54,177 nucleotides of DNA from Pseudomonas fluorescens (GCF_005938625.1 NZ_VCNJ01000025.1:1-54177), one strand, 5' to 3'. Numbered from the stretch's first letter, positions 31,532 through 42,918 are shown. Numbers and translations: made by a program. The notes: generated from the letters alone by a model not told the origin.

Positions 31532-31912
31532 ATGCACGCGATCATGCTCAAGGCCAAACTGCACCGCGCCGAAGTCACTCATGCAGTGCTCGATTACGAA
31601 GGTTCGTGCGCCATCGATGGCGAGTGGCTGGACTTGTCCGGCATCCGTGAATACGAGCAGATCCAGATTTATAACGTCGACAACGGCGAACGTTTCACCA
31701 CCTACGCGATTCGTGGTGAAGAAGGCTCGCGGATGATCTCCGTCAATGGCGCCGCTGCGCACAAGGCCAAGGTCGGCGACCGCGTGATCATTTGTGCCTA
31801 CGCCCATTACAGCGAAGCCGAGCTGGTCAATTTCAAGCCGCGTATGCTCTACATGGCGCCCGGCAACGAGCTGAGCCACACCAGCAACGCCATCCCGGTT
31901 CAGCTCGCCTGA
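31532..31912 (+). CDS. panD: Aspartate 1-decarboxylase proenzyme
   Basis: PanD makes beta-alanine from aspartate for pantothenate. The 126-residue proenzyme self-cleaves between G24 and S25 (Y-E-G-S-C), turning S25 into the catalytic pyruvoyl group. K9 and Y58-equivalent residues are conserved. The start at 31532 gives the canonical N-terminus; the frame extends upstream through the repeat without support. Confidence 0.96.
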   Translation: MHAIMLKAKLHRAEVTHAVLDYEGSCAIDGEWLDLSGIREYEQIQIYNVDNGERFTTYAIRGEEGSRMISVNGAAAHKAKVGDRVIICAYAHYSEAELVNFKPRMLYMAPGNELSHTSNAIPVQLA

Positions 31913-32143
31913 TCGCGAAATCGCCCCGCGCCCCCTCCGTTTGTCGGCCAGTTCCCGGTCTCGATGTTAAAAAAGTACAGGGATCTGGTCAGACAAAGTC
32001 AAGACAGAACGCAGCGCGAGGTTTACTGTATTCGCCCTGCGTCCAGAAATCGTGTCGACGCAGTTGATCCCATGCCCAAACATGGCGTGCCGGGTCTGTT
32101 CAGTGTTCAAAAGGCCGTTCAAGTAAAAAGGAAAACCGCAGCG

Positions 32144-33808
32144 ATGGCGTATTACCTCACTCCTCAAGACGTTACCGCTCTGCCCGCCTGGCAAGCGTTG
32201 AAAGATCACCGCCAAGCCATGCAGGATTTCAGCATGCGCGAAGCCTTCAACGCCGATCCGCAGCGCTTCAATCAGTTCACCCTCAGCAGCTGCGGACTGT
32301 TTCTCGATTATTCGAAGAATTTGATCAACGCCCAGACCCGCAACCTGCTGGTCGGTCTGGCCAATGAAGTCGATCTCAAGGGCGCCATCAAAGCGCTGTT
32401 TGAAGGCGAAATCGTCAACACTTCCGAAGGCCGCCCGGCGCTGCACACCGCCCTGCGTCGCCCGGTGGGCGACAAGCTGTCGGTCAATGGCGTCAACGTG
32501 ATGCCGGAAGTCCACAAGGTTTTGAACCAGATCACCGATCTGGTTGGCCGCATTCACGATGGCCTGTGGCGTGGTTACACCGAGAAGCCGATCACCGACG
32601 TGGTCAACATCGGCATCGGTGGCTCGTTCCTCGGCCCTGAGCTGGTCTCCGAAGCGCTGCTGTCCTACGCGCAGAAAGGCGTGCGTTGCCATTATCTGGC
32701 GAACATCGACGGCAGCGAATTCCACGAGCTGACGCAAAAGCTGCGCGCCGAGACCACGCTGTTCATCGTTTCGTCGAAGTCGTTCAACACCCTCGAAACC
32801 CTGAAGAATGCTCAGGCTGCTCGTGCTTGGTACTTGGCGCAGGGCGGTTCGGAAGCCGAGCTATATCGTCACTTCATCGCTGTATCGAGCAACAACGCAG
32901 CGGCCGTTGCGTTCGGTATCCGCGAAGAAAACATCTTCCCGATGTGGGACTGGGTCGGCGGTCGTTACTCGCTGTGGTCGGCCATCGGTTTGCCGATTGC
33001 TCTGGCCATCGGCATGTCCAACTTCAAGGAGCTGCTGTCCGGTGCCTACACCATGGACCAGCATTTCCAGACCGCGCCGTTCGAACAGAACATGCCGGTG
33101 CTGCTGGCCCTGCTCGGCGTGTGGTACGGCAACTTCTGGGGCGCGCAAAGCCACGCGATCCTGCCGTACGACCACTACCTGCGCAACATCACCAAGCACT
33201 TGCAACAGCTGGACATGGAATCCAACGGCAAGAGCGTGCGTCAGGACGGCACGCCGGTGTCGACCGATACCGGTCCGGTGATCTGGGGCGGCGTCGGCTG
33301 CAACGGGCAGCACGCTTACCACCAGTTGCTGCATCAAGGTTCGCAACTGATCCCGGCCGACTTCATCGTGCCGATCGTCAGCTTCAATCCGGTCTCCGAC
33401 CATCACCAGTGGCTGTACGCCAACTGCCTGTCGCAGAGCCAGGCGCTGATGCTCGGCAAGACCTTGCCGGAAGCCGAGCAGGAACTGCGCGACAAGGGCA
33501 TGAGCGAAGCAGAAGTGCACAAACTCGCACCGCACAAGGTGATTCCGGGCAACCGTCCGAGCAACACTATCGTCGTTGAGCGCATCAGCCCACGTCGTCT
33601 TGGCGCATTGGTTGCCATGTATGAACACAAAGTGTTCGTACAAAGCGTGGTCTGGGGCATCAACGCCTTCGACCAGTGGGGTGTGGAGCTGGGTAAGGAA
33701 CTGGGCAAAGGCGTTTACAACCGTCTGGTCGGCAGCGATGAAACCAATGCTGATGACCCTTCCACCCAGGGCCTGATCAACTACTTCCGCGGTCGTCACC
33801 GCGGGTGA
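32144..33808 (+). CDS. pgi: Glucose-6-phosphate isomerase
   Basis: Pgi interconverts glucose-6-phosphate and fructose-6-phosphate. The 554-residue protein has both family signatures: D-Y-S-K-N in the N-terminal third and the C-terminal D-Q-W-G-V-E-L-G-K with the catalytic lysine. I choose the ATG at 32144, which gives the typical N-terminus M-A-Y-Y-L; the open frame begins 60 codons earlier but that extension has no family resemblance. AAAAAGGA lies upstream at a rather long distance. Confidence 0.96.
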   Translation: MAYYLTPQDVTALPAWQALKDHRQAMQDFSMREAFNADPQRFNQFTLSSCGLFLDYSKNLINAQTRNLLVGLANEVDLKGAIKALFEGEIVNTSEGRPALHTALRRPVGDKLSVNGVNVMPEVHKVLNQITDLVGRIHDGLWRGYTEKPITDVVNIGIGGSFLGPELVSEALLSYAQKGVRCHYLANIDGSEFHELTQKLRAETTLFIVSSKSFNTLETLKNAQAARAWYLAQGGSEAELYRHFIAVSSNNAAAVAFGIREENIFPMWDWVGGRYSLWSAIGLPIALAIGMSNFKELLSGAYTMDQHFQTAPFEQNMPVLLALLGVWYGNFWGAQSHAILPYDHYLRNITKHLQQLDMESNGKSVRQDGTPVSTDTGPVIWGGVGCNGQHAYHQLLHQGSQLIPADFIVPIVSFNPVSDHHQWLYANCLSQSQALMLGKTLPEAEQELRDKGMSEAEVHKLAPHKVIPGNRPSNTIVVERISPRRLGALVAMYEHKVFVQSVVWGINAFDQWGVELGKELGKGVYNRLVGSDETNADDPSTQGLINYFRGRHRG

Positions 33809-33904
33809 TAGGCTGAAGGGGCGGTTTGCCTGCCCCTACAGCTTGCAACATCGACAGTTCCACGGCACCGGGCTAATCGCAGAATCGGTGGCGTACACGA
33901 TCCC

Positions 33905-33988
33905 TGTAGGAGCTGCCGAAGGCTGCGATCTTTTGATCTTGACCTTAAAAAACAAGATCAAAAGATCGCAGCCTTCGGCAGCTCCTAC
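33905..33988. repeat. Intergenic palindromic repeat, TGTAGGAGCTG family
   Basis: A near-perfect inverted repeat of two 38-40-base arms: TGTAGGAGCTGCCGAAGGCT continuing to the inner ATCTTG and the exact complement. It is the most symmetrical copy and lies 50 bases before acs. Confidence 0.93.
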
Positions 33989-34038
33989 GAGGGTCGTACA
34001 GCTCCCCTCTTGTCGCACAACAAGAATAAGGAACCGTC

Positions 34039-35976
<1,938 letters not shown>

Positions 35977-36027
35977 CACCCCGGGCGCGTTCAACCGGCC
36001 GCGCCCGCCCTTTTGCACTGAGTGGTC

Positions 36028-36897
36028 ATGGAATTCATCCGCAGTCGTATTGAAAACCAACTCATGAGCCTGACCGGGCTGTCCCTCGGCCAACTCGACC
36101 TGGAAAACCCCAAGGGTGATCCCGGCCTGTTCGGCCCGGATTCGGTCAGTTGGCAGGTACATGGCGATTTCAGCAGCATGTTGATCGGCGGCATCAGCGC
36201 GTTGTTGCTGCAAGCTTTGCATCCACTGGCATTGGCCGGGGTTTGGGATCATTCGAATTTTCGTGAAGACATGCTCGGGCGCTTGCGGCGCACCAGTCAG
36301 TTTGTTTCCGGCACCACGTTCGGCTCGCGAAAGGACGCCGACTGGCTGATCGAGAAAGTGCGCACCATTCATCTGCAAGTGGTCGGCACCGCGCCGGACG
36401 GACGACCTTACGCGGCCAGCGATCCGGATTTGCTGACGTGGGTGCACGTGGCCGAGGTCAGTAACTTTCTGGCGGCACATTTGCGTTATCGCAATCCGCA
36501 ATTGTCGGGGACGGATCAGGATCGTTATTACGCGGAAATCGCTGTGATTGCCGAACGCCTGGGCGCACGGGATGTGCCGAAGTCCCGGCAAGCCGTGGCC
36601 GAGTATCTGCAACGCATGCGCCCGCAGCTGCTGTGCGATGAGCGCAGCCGTGAAGTGTTGCGCCTATTACTGGCCGCGCCAGCGCCGAGCGTTTTGGCAC
36701 GGCCGTTTGGCGATCTGATGATGAAGGCCGGCATCGACCTGCTGCCGGATTGGGCCAGTAATATGCTCGACGTCCGCCAGAGTTCGCTGCAACGCCAACT
36801 GATTCGCGCCAGCGTCCGGCGCAGCGCACCGATGCTGCGCTGGGCCATGCGCAATGGCTCAGTGCAACGGGCCAAACGCCGGATGGGCTTGAGCTGA
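36028..36897 (+). CDS. DUF2236 / MpaB-family oxygenase-like protein
   Basis: A 289-residue protein of the DUF2236 family, now described as oxygenase MpaB-like; relatives include the latex-clearing heme protein Lcp. The family core is visible as A-L-L-L-Q-A-L-H-P-L-A-L-A-G-V-W-D-H-S (about residues 61-79), F-R-R-T-S-Q-F-V-like L-R-R-T-S-Q-F, and W-V-H-V-A-E-V, with histidines that could hold a heme or metal. The reaction is unknown. It starts at ATG 36028, 51 bases after acs, so may share its transcript. Confidence 0.85.
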   Translation: MEFIRSRIENQLMSLTGLSLGQLDLENPKGDPGLFGPDSVSWQVHGDFSSMLIGGISALLLQALHPLALAGVWDHSNFREDMLGRLRRTSQFVSGTTFGSRKDADWLIEKVRTIHLQVVGTAPDGRPYAASDPDLLTWVHVAEVSNFLAAHLRYRNPQLSGTDQDRYYAEIAVIAERLGARDVPKSRQAVAEYLQRMRPQLLCDERSREVLRLLLAAPAPSVLARPFGDLMMKAGIDLLPDWASNMLDVRQSSLQRQLIRASVRRSAPMLRWAMRNGSVQRAKRRMGLS

Positions 36898-36911
36898 AAA
36901 CCTTCGTCGGA

Positions 36912-36994
36912 CGCCTTCGCGAGCAAGCTCGCTCCCACAGGAGATTTGATTTGCACCATGGATCCCCTGTGGGAGCGAGCTTGCTCGCGAAGGC
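36912..36994. repeat. REP pair in divergent (outward) orientation
   Basis: The two units are in reverse order compared with the other copies: CGCCTTCGCGAGCAAGCTCG first, then TGTGGGAGCGAGCTTGCTCG, around a short 26-base centre. Each unit keeps its own small hairpin. Confidence 0.93.
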
Positions 36995-37060
36995 AGCAAC
37001 TCGGTTCCCCGCCAAGCTGCTAAACTCCCGCGCCCCCATTCTCTCCAGCAAGGCGCCCGC

Positions 37061-38077
37061 ATGTCTTCCTTGAATCAGGCGCTGCGCGCCGCCCTCGATC
37101 AACGCCAGGATTTGCTGGCCGAGCTGCACCGCCAGGGCACCGATTGCTATCGGCTGTTCCACGGCAGCCAGGAAGGCGCTGGTGGCCTGACCATCGACCG
37201 CTACGGCCCACAACTACTGGTGCAAAGCTTTCACCAGACGCTGGAGCGTGACGACCTGCTGCAACTGCACGCTATGGTTAATCAGAGCCTGGGACTGGAC
37301 ACCTTGCTGGTCTACAACGACCGCTCGCGTGGCAACTCGCGCATTGACCGCGAAGACAGCGTCTATAAGGCTGACGAGGCGGCGCTGGCCGATCTGGTCG
37401 GTCACGAATGGGGTCTGAACTACCGTGTGCGCGGCCGCCATGCCGGACAAGACCCGCTGCTGTTCCTCGACCTGCGCAACACGCGCGGCTGGGTCAAGGA
37501 TCACGCCAAGGGCAAATCCGTACTCAACTTGTTTGCCTACACCTGCGGCGTTGGCCTCAGTGCGGCTGCCGGTGGCGCGCGAGAAGTGTGCAACCTGGAT
37601 TTCGCCGAAGGCAATCTGGCGGTCGGTCGCGAAAACGGTCTGCTCAACCCGCAGTTGCCAGAGATGGAGTTCATCCAGTCGGACTACTTTCCGGCCATTC
37701 GCCAACTCGCCGGGCTGCCGATCAGCCAGCGCCGGGGACAGAAACTACCGAGCTACCAGCGCCTCGAACAGCGTCAATACGATCTGGTTCTGCTCGATCC
37801 GCCCGCTTGGGCCAAAAGCGCATTCGGCACCGTTGACCTGCTGCGCGACTATCAGAGTCTGCTCAAACCGGCCTTGCTGACCACCGCCGACAACGGCGTG
37901 CTGATCTGCTGCAACAACCTGGCGAAAGTCAGCATGGACAACTGGCGCGAGCAGGTCCTGCGCTGCGCCGAGAAGGCCGGGCGACCGGTACGTGAGTGGA
38001 GCGTGATGACACCGGGCGCCGACTTCCCGTCCATGGACCAGCAACCACCGCTGAAAACCCTGATCCTGCAGCTCTGA
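37061..38077 (+). CDS. Class I SAM-dependent methyltransferase, RlmI/RlmK-like
   Basis: A 338-residue methyltransferase of the COG1092 group, related to the 23S rRNA cytosine methyltransferase RlmI but with a different N-terminal part. The AdoMet site is seen at L-N-L-F-A-Y-T-C-G-V-G-L-S-A (about residues 148-161), and the catalytic loop at L-L-D246-P-P-A-W-A-K. The first 60 residues contain G-A-G-G-L-T-I-D-R-Y-G, common to this family. Probably an RNA methyltransferase; the target base is not determined. Confidence 0.85.
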   Translation: MSSLNQALRAALDQRQDLLAELHRQGTDCYRLFHGSQEGAGGLTIDRYGPQLLVQSFHQTLERDDLLQLHAMVNQSLGLDTLLVYNDRSRGNSRIDREDSVYKADEAALADLVGHEWGLNYRVRGRHAGQDPLLFLDLRNTRGWVKDHAKGKSVLNLFAYTCGVGLSAAAGGAREVCNLDFAEGNLAVGRENGLLNPQLPEMEFIQSDYFPAIRQLAGLPISQRRGQKLPSYQRLEQRQYDLVLLDPPAWAKSAFGTVDLLRDYQSLLKPALLTTADNGVLICCNNLAKVSMDNWREQVLRCAEKAGRPVREWSVMTPGADFPSMDQQPPLKTLILQL

Positions 38078-38106
38078 TCCGACCGCGCGGCTGACAACTA
38101 TCCCCC

Positions 38107-38196
38107 TGTGGGAGCGAGCTTGCTCGCGAAGGCGGTGTGTCAGTCGGCATATTTATCAACTGAATGACCGCTTTCGCGAGCAAGCTCGCTCCCATA
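38107..38196. repeat. REP-type palindromic doublet, GTGGGAGCGAGC family
   Basis: Standard convergent pair with arms TGTGGGAGCGAGCTTGCTCG and its complement; the right outer end has a single C-to-T change (CCCATA). It lies between the methyltransferase gene and the DUF748 gene. Confidence 0.92.
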
Positions 38197-38297
38197 GTGT
38201 TTTGTGAATACAGAGAAATCTGAACAATCCTGCAGCACGGCTATTACTTCGGAACCAGAATCGCGTGCCATACTCCAAGGCACTCCGATTCAGACAG

Positions 38298-41249
38298 ATG
38301 AAGCCGCACATGCCCAAAGGATTGATTCGCGCGATTGGCGCCTTGTTGACTGCTCTGGCCCTCTACAGCCTGCTGGGGTTTCTGATTTTGCCGGGCATCG
38401 CCCTGCGCGTGGCCAATCAGCAACTGGCCAATTACGCGACAGTGCCTGCGCATATCCAGCGTATCGAGCTCAACCCGTTCAGCCTTGAAGTCACCCTGTG
38501 GGGGCTGGTCATCGGTGAGCCAGGCAAGGAGCAGATCGGTTTCGATCGCCTGTACGCCGACCTGCAAATCGACAGCCTGTGGACCAAAGCCCTGCATCTG
38601 GCCAACATCGAGCTGGACAAGCCGAAGACCGAAATCCTTTTCGCCAAAGACGGCAAGCTCAACCTGCTGGGCCTGTTCAATGTGCCGGCCAGTGAGCCGA
38701 CGCCGGCCGATCCGAACGCCAAGCCCTTCCCGCTGCGCATCGACAACATCAAACTCGCCGGCGGCGTCGTGCACTTTGAGGACGTGCGCCCGAGCGAGCC
38801 CATCGAGTTTCTCTACGACGACCTCAGCTTCGAACTGAAAAACCTCAGCACCCTGCCCGAAGACAGCGCCGACATGACCCTGGTCGCCATCGGCCCCGCT
38901 GGCGGGCGCATCGACTGGAGCGGCAATTTCAGCCTGATCCCGTTCACCTCCGAAGGCACCCTGAAAGTCACCGACGGCAAGATGAAAGCCTTTTGGCCCT
39001 ACGTGCGTGATTCGGTGCCGCTGGTGCTGGAAGACGGCGTGATCAGCCTCAGCACCGACTACAAACTCAATCTGTCGAAAGAGACCGAACTACTGCTGAA
39101 CAACGTGGCGGTGAGCATCGCGCCGTTCGCCATCAAGGCTCCGGACGGGCGGCCACTGGCGAAACTCGAACGCCTTGATGTCAGCGAAACCTCAGTGGAC
39201 CTGGCCAAGCAACAAGTCGTGGTCGGCAAGATCCGCAGCCAGAAACTGGAAACCTGGGCAGCCCTTGAAGCCGACGGCCAACTGGACTGGCAGAAACTTT
39301 TCGCCAGCCAACCGTCGAAACCCGCCGCCAAAGCCGCCGCAGAACCGGCAAACACGCCGGCCGCAGCCGACTCGCCAAAAGCTGAACCCACTGCGCCGAG
39401 CAAACCGTGGCAAGTGCTGCTCAAAGACGTGCAATTGCGCGACTACACCGTGCATCTGGCCGACCGTTCGGCAACCCCTGCGGTGGCACTGGATATCACC
39501 CCGCTGAACGTCGACCTGCAAGATTTCGACAGCCTCAACGGTTCGCCCTTCAAGCTCAAGCTCGACAGCGGCGTGGGCAAGCAAGGCAAAATCACGGCAG
39601 ACGGCACGGTCAATCTCGCCCCGGTCAACGCCCAGCTCAACGTAAAAACCCAGGACATCGACCTGCGTGTCGCGCAGTCCTACATCAACCCGTTCATTCG
39701 TCTGGAACTGCGCAGCGGCATGCTCGGCAGTGATCTGAAGGTCAATCTCAAGAGCACCGCACCGCTGGCGCTCAGCGTGACTGGCCGCGCGCAAATCGAT
39801 CAACTGCACACCCTCGACACCCTGAAAACCCGCGACTTCCTCAAGTGGCAGCAAGTGGTCGTCGAAGGCCTGAATTATCAACACGGCGACAGCTTGTCGA
39901 TCGACAAGGTCAACCTGTTCCAGCCGTATGTGCGGTTCATGATCAACGATGATCGCACCACCAACATTGACGATCTGCTGATTCCGCAGCCCGCCGACAG
40001 CGGCACCAAAACCACAGCGGCGAAACCGGCCAGCAACGAAAAACCGCTGGGCATTCACATTGGCGGCATCGCCATCAACGATGGCTCGGCCAACTTCGCC
40101 GACTTCAGCCTGACACCGAACTTCGCCACCGCCGTGCAGCAACTCAACGGCCAGATCGGCACCATCGACAGCCGTCAGGCGAAACCGGCCAGCGTCGATA
40201 TCAAAGGCAAGGTCGACCGCTATGCACCGGTGACCATCAAGGGCGCGGTAAATCCATTCGACCCGATGGCCAGCCTCGACATTGCCACCAGTTTCAAACG
40301 CGTCGAGCTGACCACGCTGACGCCCTACTCCGGCAAATTCGCCGGGTACCGCATCCGCAAGGGTCGGCTCAATCTCGACCTGCATTACCTGATCACCAAG
40401 GGCCAGCTCAAAGCCGAGAACAAAGTGGTGGTCGAGCAATTGCAGCTCGGCGAAAAAGTCGACAGCCCGGATGCCGTGAGCCTGCCGCTGAAACTGGCGA
40501 TTGCCTTGCTCAAGGACGTCGACGGCAAGATCTCCATCGAATTACCGGTGACCGGCGACTTGAACAACCCGCAATTCAGCGTAATGCCGATTGTCTGGCA
40601 GACCCTGCGCAACCTGATCGTCAAAGCCGCTGCCGCGCCATTCAAAATGATTGGCGGACTGATCAGTGGCGGCGGTTCGGAAGACCTCGGCACCGTGTCG
40701 TTTGCACCGGGCTCAAGCGATTTGAGCAAGGATGCCGAAGCCGCGCTGGTCAAACTGTCTCAGGCACTGAAGGAACGTCCGGCACTGCGCCTGGAAATCG
40801 AAGGCACGGCCGCCAAAAGCAGTGACGGCCCGTTGCTCGCCGAGCAACGCCTGGAACGTGAATACCAGTACAACTACTACAAGATGCTCCAGCGCCGTGG
40901 CGATAAAGTCCCGGCTCAGGCGTCGCTGCTGCAAGTGCCAGAGGGCGAGAAAGGTCCACTGCTCGAAGGCATCTACCGTACCCGTCTGAAGACCCAGCCT
41001 CCGGCCGAATGGAAGGATTTGGGCAAGGAAGAACGCACGGCGAAGATGCGCGAAGGCGTGATCCAGTTCTGGAGTGGCAGCGATGTGTTGCTGCGTCAGT
41101 TGGGTCAGGACCGTGCCAGCAGCATCAAGGATTATCTGGTTGATAAAGGCCAACTGGCAGATGACCGCGTGTACTTCATCGATGCCAACCTGGGCGAGGC
41201 CGAAAGCGATGGCCGCGTGGTCACGCAAATGCATCTGGATGCCGAATGA
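38298..41249 (+). CDS. Large DUF748 (AsmA-like) envelope protein
   Basis: A protein of 983 residues with one N-terminal membrane anchor (about 9-32) and a long periplasmic region rich in beta structure and Ala/Pro/Lys linkers (about 350-380). Two DUF748 repeats match the AsmA-like superfamily, whose large members bridge the periplasm for phospholipid transport. Near the C-terminus, F-A-P-G-S-S-D-L-S-K-D-A-E and R-L-E-I-E-G resemble an OmpA-like peptidoglycan-binding domain. The start is uncertain (GTG 38265, ATG 38298 or ATG 38310); none has a good ribosome site. It is coupled to the DUF2845 gene. Confidence 0.87.
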   Translation: MKPHMPKGLIRAIGALLTALALYSLLGFLILPGIALRVANQQLANYATVPAHIQRIELNPFSLEVTLWGLVIGEPGKEQIGFDRLYADLQIDSLWTKALHLANIELDKPKTEILFAKDGKLNLLGLFNVPASEPTPADPNAKPFPLRIDNIKLAGGVVHFEDVRPSEPIEFLYDDLSFELKNLSTLPEDSADMTLVAIGPAGGRIDWSGNFSLIPFTSEGTLKVTDGKMKAFWPYVRDSVPLVLEDGVISLSTDYKLNLSKETELLLNNVAVSIAPFAIKAPDGRPLAKLERLDVSETSVDLAKQQVVVGKIRSQKLETWAALEADGQLDWQKLFASQPSKPAAKAAAEPANTPAAADSPKAEPTAPSKPWQVLLKDVQLRDYTVHLADRSATPAVALDITPLNVDLQDFDSLNGSPFKLKLDSGVGKQGKITADGTVNLAPVNAQLNVKTQDIDLRVAQSYINPFIRLELRSGMLGSDLKVNLKSTAPLALSVTGRAQIDQLHTLDTLKTRDFLKWQQVVVEGLNYQHGDSLSIDKVNLFQPYVRFMINDDRTTNIDDLLIPQPADSGTKTTAAKPASNEKPLGIHIGGIAINDGSANFADFSLTPNFATAVQQLNGQIGTIDSRQAKPASVDIKGKVDRYAPVTIKGAVNPFDPMASLDIATSFKRVELTTLTPYSGKFAGYRIRKGRLNLDLHYLITKGQLKAENKVVVEQLQLGEKVDSPDAVSLPLKLAIALLKDVDGKISIELPVTGDLNNPQFSVMPIVWQTLRNLIVKAAAAPFKMIGGLISGGGSEDLGTVSFAPGSSDLSKDAEAALVKLSQALKERPALRLEIEGTAAKSSDGPLLAEQRLEREYQYNYYKMLQRRGDKVPAQASLLQVPEGEKGPLLEGIYRTRLKTQPPAEWKDLGKEERTAKMREGVIQFWSGSDVLLRQLGQDRASSIKDYLVDKGQLADDRVYFIDANLGEAESDGRVVTQMHLDAE

Positions 41250-41545
41250 TGAAACTGCAGTGGCTGGCCTTGCTCGCAATGACGTTCGCGGCCGGTCACG
41301 CCTCGGGGTCCGATACGCTGCGCTGCGGTAGCCAGTTGATCAGTCTCGGAGACCGTTCAAGCGAGGTGCTGCAGAAATGCGGTGAACCGGTCAGCCGAGA
41401 TTTACTCGGCTACAAGCGCAGCGCCAATCGACGCGAAGAGTTTCAGGTCGAGGAATGGACCTACGGCCCGAACAACGGCATGTATCAATACCTGCGCTTC
41501 GACGGCAATCGCCTGCGGCAGATCACCAGCAAACGCGGTAACTGA
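41249..41545 (+). CDS. DUF2845 domain-containing secreted protein
   Basis: A 98-residue protein with a Sec signal peptide (about residues 1-18). The mature part carries the family pattern L-R-C-G-x-x-L-I-S-x-G-D and K-C-G-E-P, with two cysteines that probably form a disulfide, and E-W-T-Y-G. Function unknown. The ATG at 41249 or the one at 41246 overlaps the DUF748 stop, giving coupled translation and suggesting a joint envelope role. Confidence 0.87.
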   Translation: MKLQWLALLAMTFAAGHASGSDTLRCGSQLISLGDRSSEVLQKCGEPVSRDLLGYKRSANRREEFQVEEWTYGPNNGMYQYLRFDGNRLRQITSKRGN

Positions 41546-41549
41546 AAAA

Positions 41550-41630
41550 GCAAAAGATCGCAGCCTTCGGCAGCTCCTACAGGGAAATGCATTCCAATTG
41601 TAGGAGCTGCCGAAGGCTGCGATCTTTTGC
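41550..41630. repeat. TGTAGGAGCTG-family repeat in inverted order
   Basis: The arms are reversed relative to the other four copies: CAAAAGATCGCAGCCTTCGG comes first, then TGTAGGAGCTGCCGAAGGCT, around a 17-base centre. Confidence 0.92.
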
Positions 41631-41633
41631 TTC

Positions 41634-41673
41634 TAAAAATAGAACAGGCCCCGACACAAGTGGCGGGGCCTGT
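41634..41673 (-). terminator. Rho-independent terminator of the BON-domain gene
   Basis: On the minus strand ACAGGCCCCG and CGGGGCCTGT (41644-41653 and 41664-41673) pair over a 10-base loop and are followed by TTCTATTTTT. It lies 107 bases after the BON gene stop. Confidence 0.8.
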
Positions 41674-41779
41674 AATGGTCACATCCGTGTGACCGTTCGC
41701 ATGAACTCTAAAGTTGCGGCAGACGTATTGCTCGGCCCGTCTGTCGCGCCTTCTCCCGGTCCAGGCGAGAAGTCATGCC

Positions 41780-42136
41780 TTACTCGGCTTTCAGGCCGTC
41801 AGCGGAGACCGCTTTGACGCCTTTGATTTTCTTGGTGATTGCGACAGCGGTCGCTTTCTGAGCGTCAGTCACCGCAACAGTCGACGACAGCGACACAACG
41901 CCTTTGTTGGTTTCTACTTTGATGTCAGTGCCTGGGATGCCTTTTTCGGTAACCAGGTCGCTTTTGACTTTGGTGGTGATCCAGGTGTCGGAAGTAGCTT
42001 CTTTCGCCTTGGTGACTTCACCGGCAGCCAGAGTCATTGGAGCCTGGGTAGCCTGGGTGGATTGTGCGAATGCACCGGAAGCCATGGTCAGGGTCAGCGC
42101 GGTAGCAGCAGCGGCAGTGATAGCGAACTTCTTCAT
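41780..42136 (-). CDS. BON-domain periplasmic protein
   Basis: A 118-residue secreted protein: signal peptide 1-24 (A-F-A before Q25), then one BON domain (about residues 48-116) with W-I-T-T-K-V-K-S-D-L, G-V-V-S-L-S-S-T-V and V-K-G-V-K-A-V. BON domains bind phospholipid membranes; relatives such as OsmY are stress-induced. A good ribosome site (AGGAG) precedes the ATG. The region upstream (42137-42430) is AT-rich compared with the surroundings and probably holds its promoter. Confidence 0.93.
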   Translation of the reverse strand: MKKFAITAAAATALTLTMASGAFAQSTQATQAPMTLAAGEVTKAKEATSDTWITTKVKSDLVTEKGIPGTDIKVETNKGVVSLSSTVAVTDAQKATAVAITKKIKGVKAVSADGLKAE

Positions 42137-42432
42137 ACGAGTAACTCCTGTTTTTCTGGAAAGTCTGCTGGATTACTTGTCAGCAGGGTTACCGAGGTAG
42201 TTGCGAACGTTGTGCCAACTTTTTGAAAGATACAAAACCTATATAAATCAATAGCTTATAGATTATGAAAAATTCCGGATTCATGCAAAATGCATGACCA
42301 GGGGAATATTCACATGCAAGTTGCGGTTTTTTGGAAAGTTCCTAAGACGCTGAAATTATTGAGACTTTTATTTTCACCGAGTAAAGGAAAATGCCCTGCA
42401 TAGCAGGGCATTGGGTCGTCACACGCTAGCAA

Positions 42433-42870
42433 TCATGTACCGCTGGCGGTACAGCCTTTTGGCGAATAATCCGCGTTAACAGTAGTGCCACAGGTCCACA
42501 CACCAGAGGTATTACCGGTAGCAGCGCCGGAACGAGTGAGCGTGATGGTTTTACCCAGTACCGGTCCCGGAGCGTTGAGCAGCGTGCAACTGATGCTGCC
42601 AGCGCCCGTCGCCGCTGTGCCTGTAACCGCCAACGTACAGTTGGAGGTAGTGGTTGTACCGCCATTCACAGCGGTTATATCTGGAGCGGTACCTTGGTTG
42701 ATGGTGTCCTCGAACGGCACCTTCATCGCACTGATCTCCGCCAGCCCCGCCGTCACCTTTGACCGCGCCTGGTACTTGGAATACTGCGGCAGGGCGATGG
42801 TCGCCAGAATCCCGATGATCGCCACCACGATCAGCAGCTCGATCAGAGTAAAACCTTGTTGTTTTTTCAT
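42433..42870 (-). CDS. pilA: Type IVa pilin PilA
   Basis: The major pilin subunit. The 145-residue prepilin has a 6-residue leader ending in G6, cleaved before F7 by PilD, and the hydrophobic polymerisation helix F-T-L-I-E-L-L-I-V-V-A-I-I-G with E5 of the mature protein. Four cysteines (C78, C95, C127, C140) suggest two disulfides; the last pair would close the C-terminal D-loop. The Thr/Gly/Ser-rich middle is typical of variable pilin surfaces. It is divergent from pilB and has a sigma-54 promoter. The start at 42870 is fixed by the leader. Confidence 0.96.
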   Translation of the reverse strand: MKKQQGFTLIELLIVVAIIGILATIALPQYSKYQARSKVTAGLAEISAMKVPFEDTINQGTAPDITAVNGGTTTTSNCTLAVTGTAATGAGSISCTLLNAPGPVLGKTITLTRSGAATGNTSGVWTCGTTVNADYSPKGCTASGT

Positions 42871-42918
42871 AGACACGCTCCATGCATGAGTCGAAATCTC
42901 ATGATCTGAAAGGGACGC

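Noticed and set aside
33818..33836. Terminator after pgi
   Set aside because: A GGGGC/GCCCC stem is present but without a T-tract, so I do not call it.
39192..40439. 415-codon open frame opposite the DUF748 gene
   Set aside because: Antisense shadow; the plus-strand gene is continuous and family-like.
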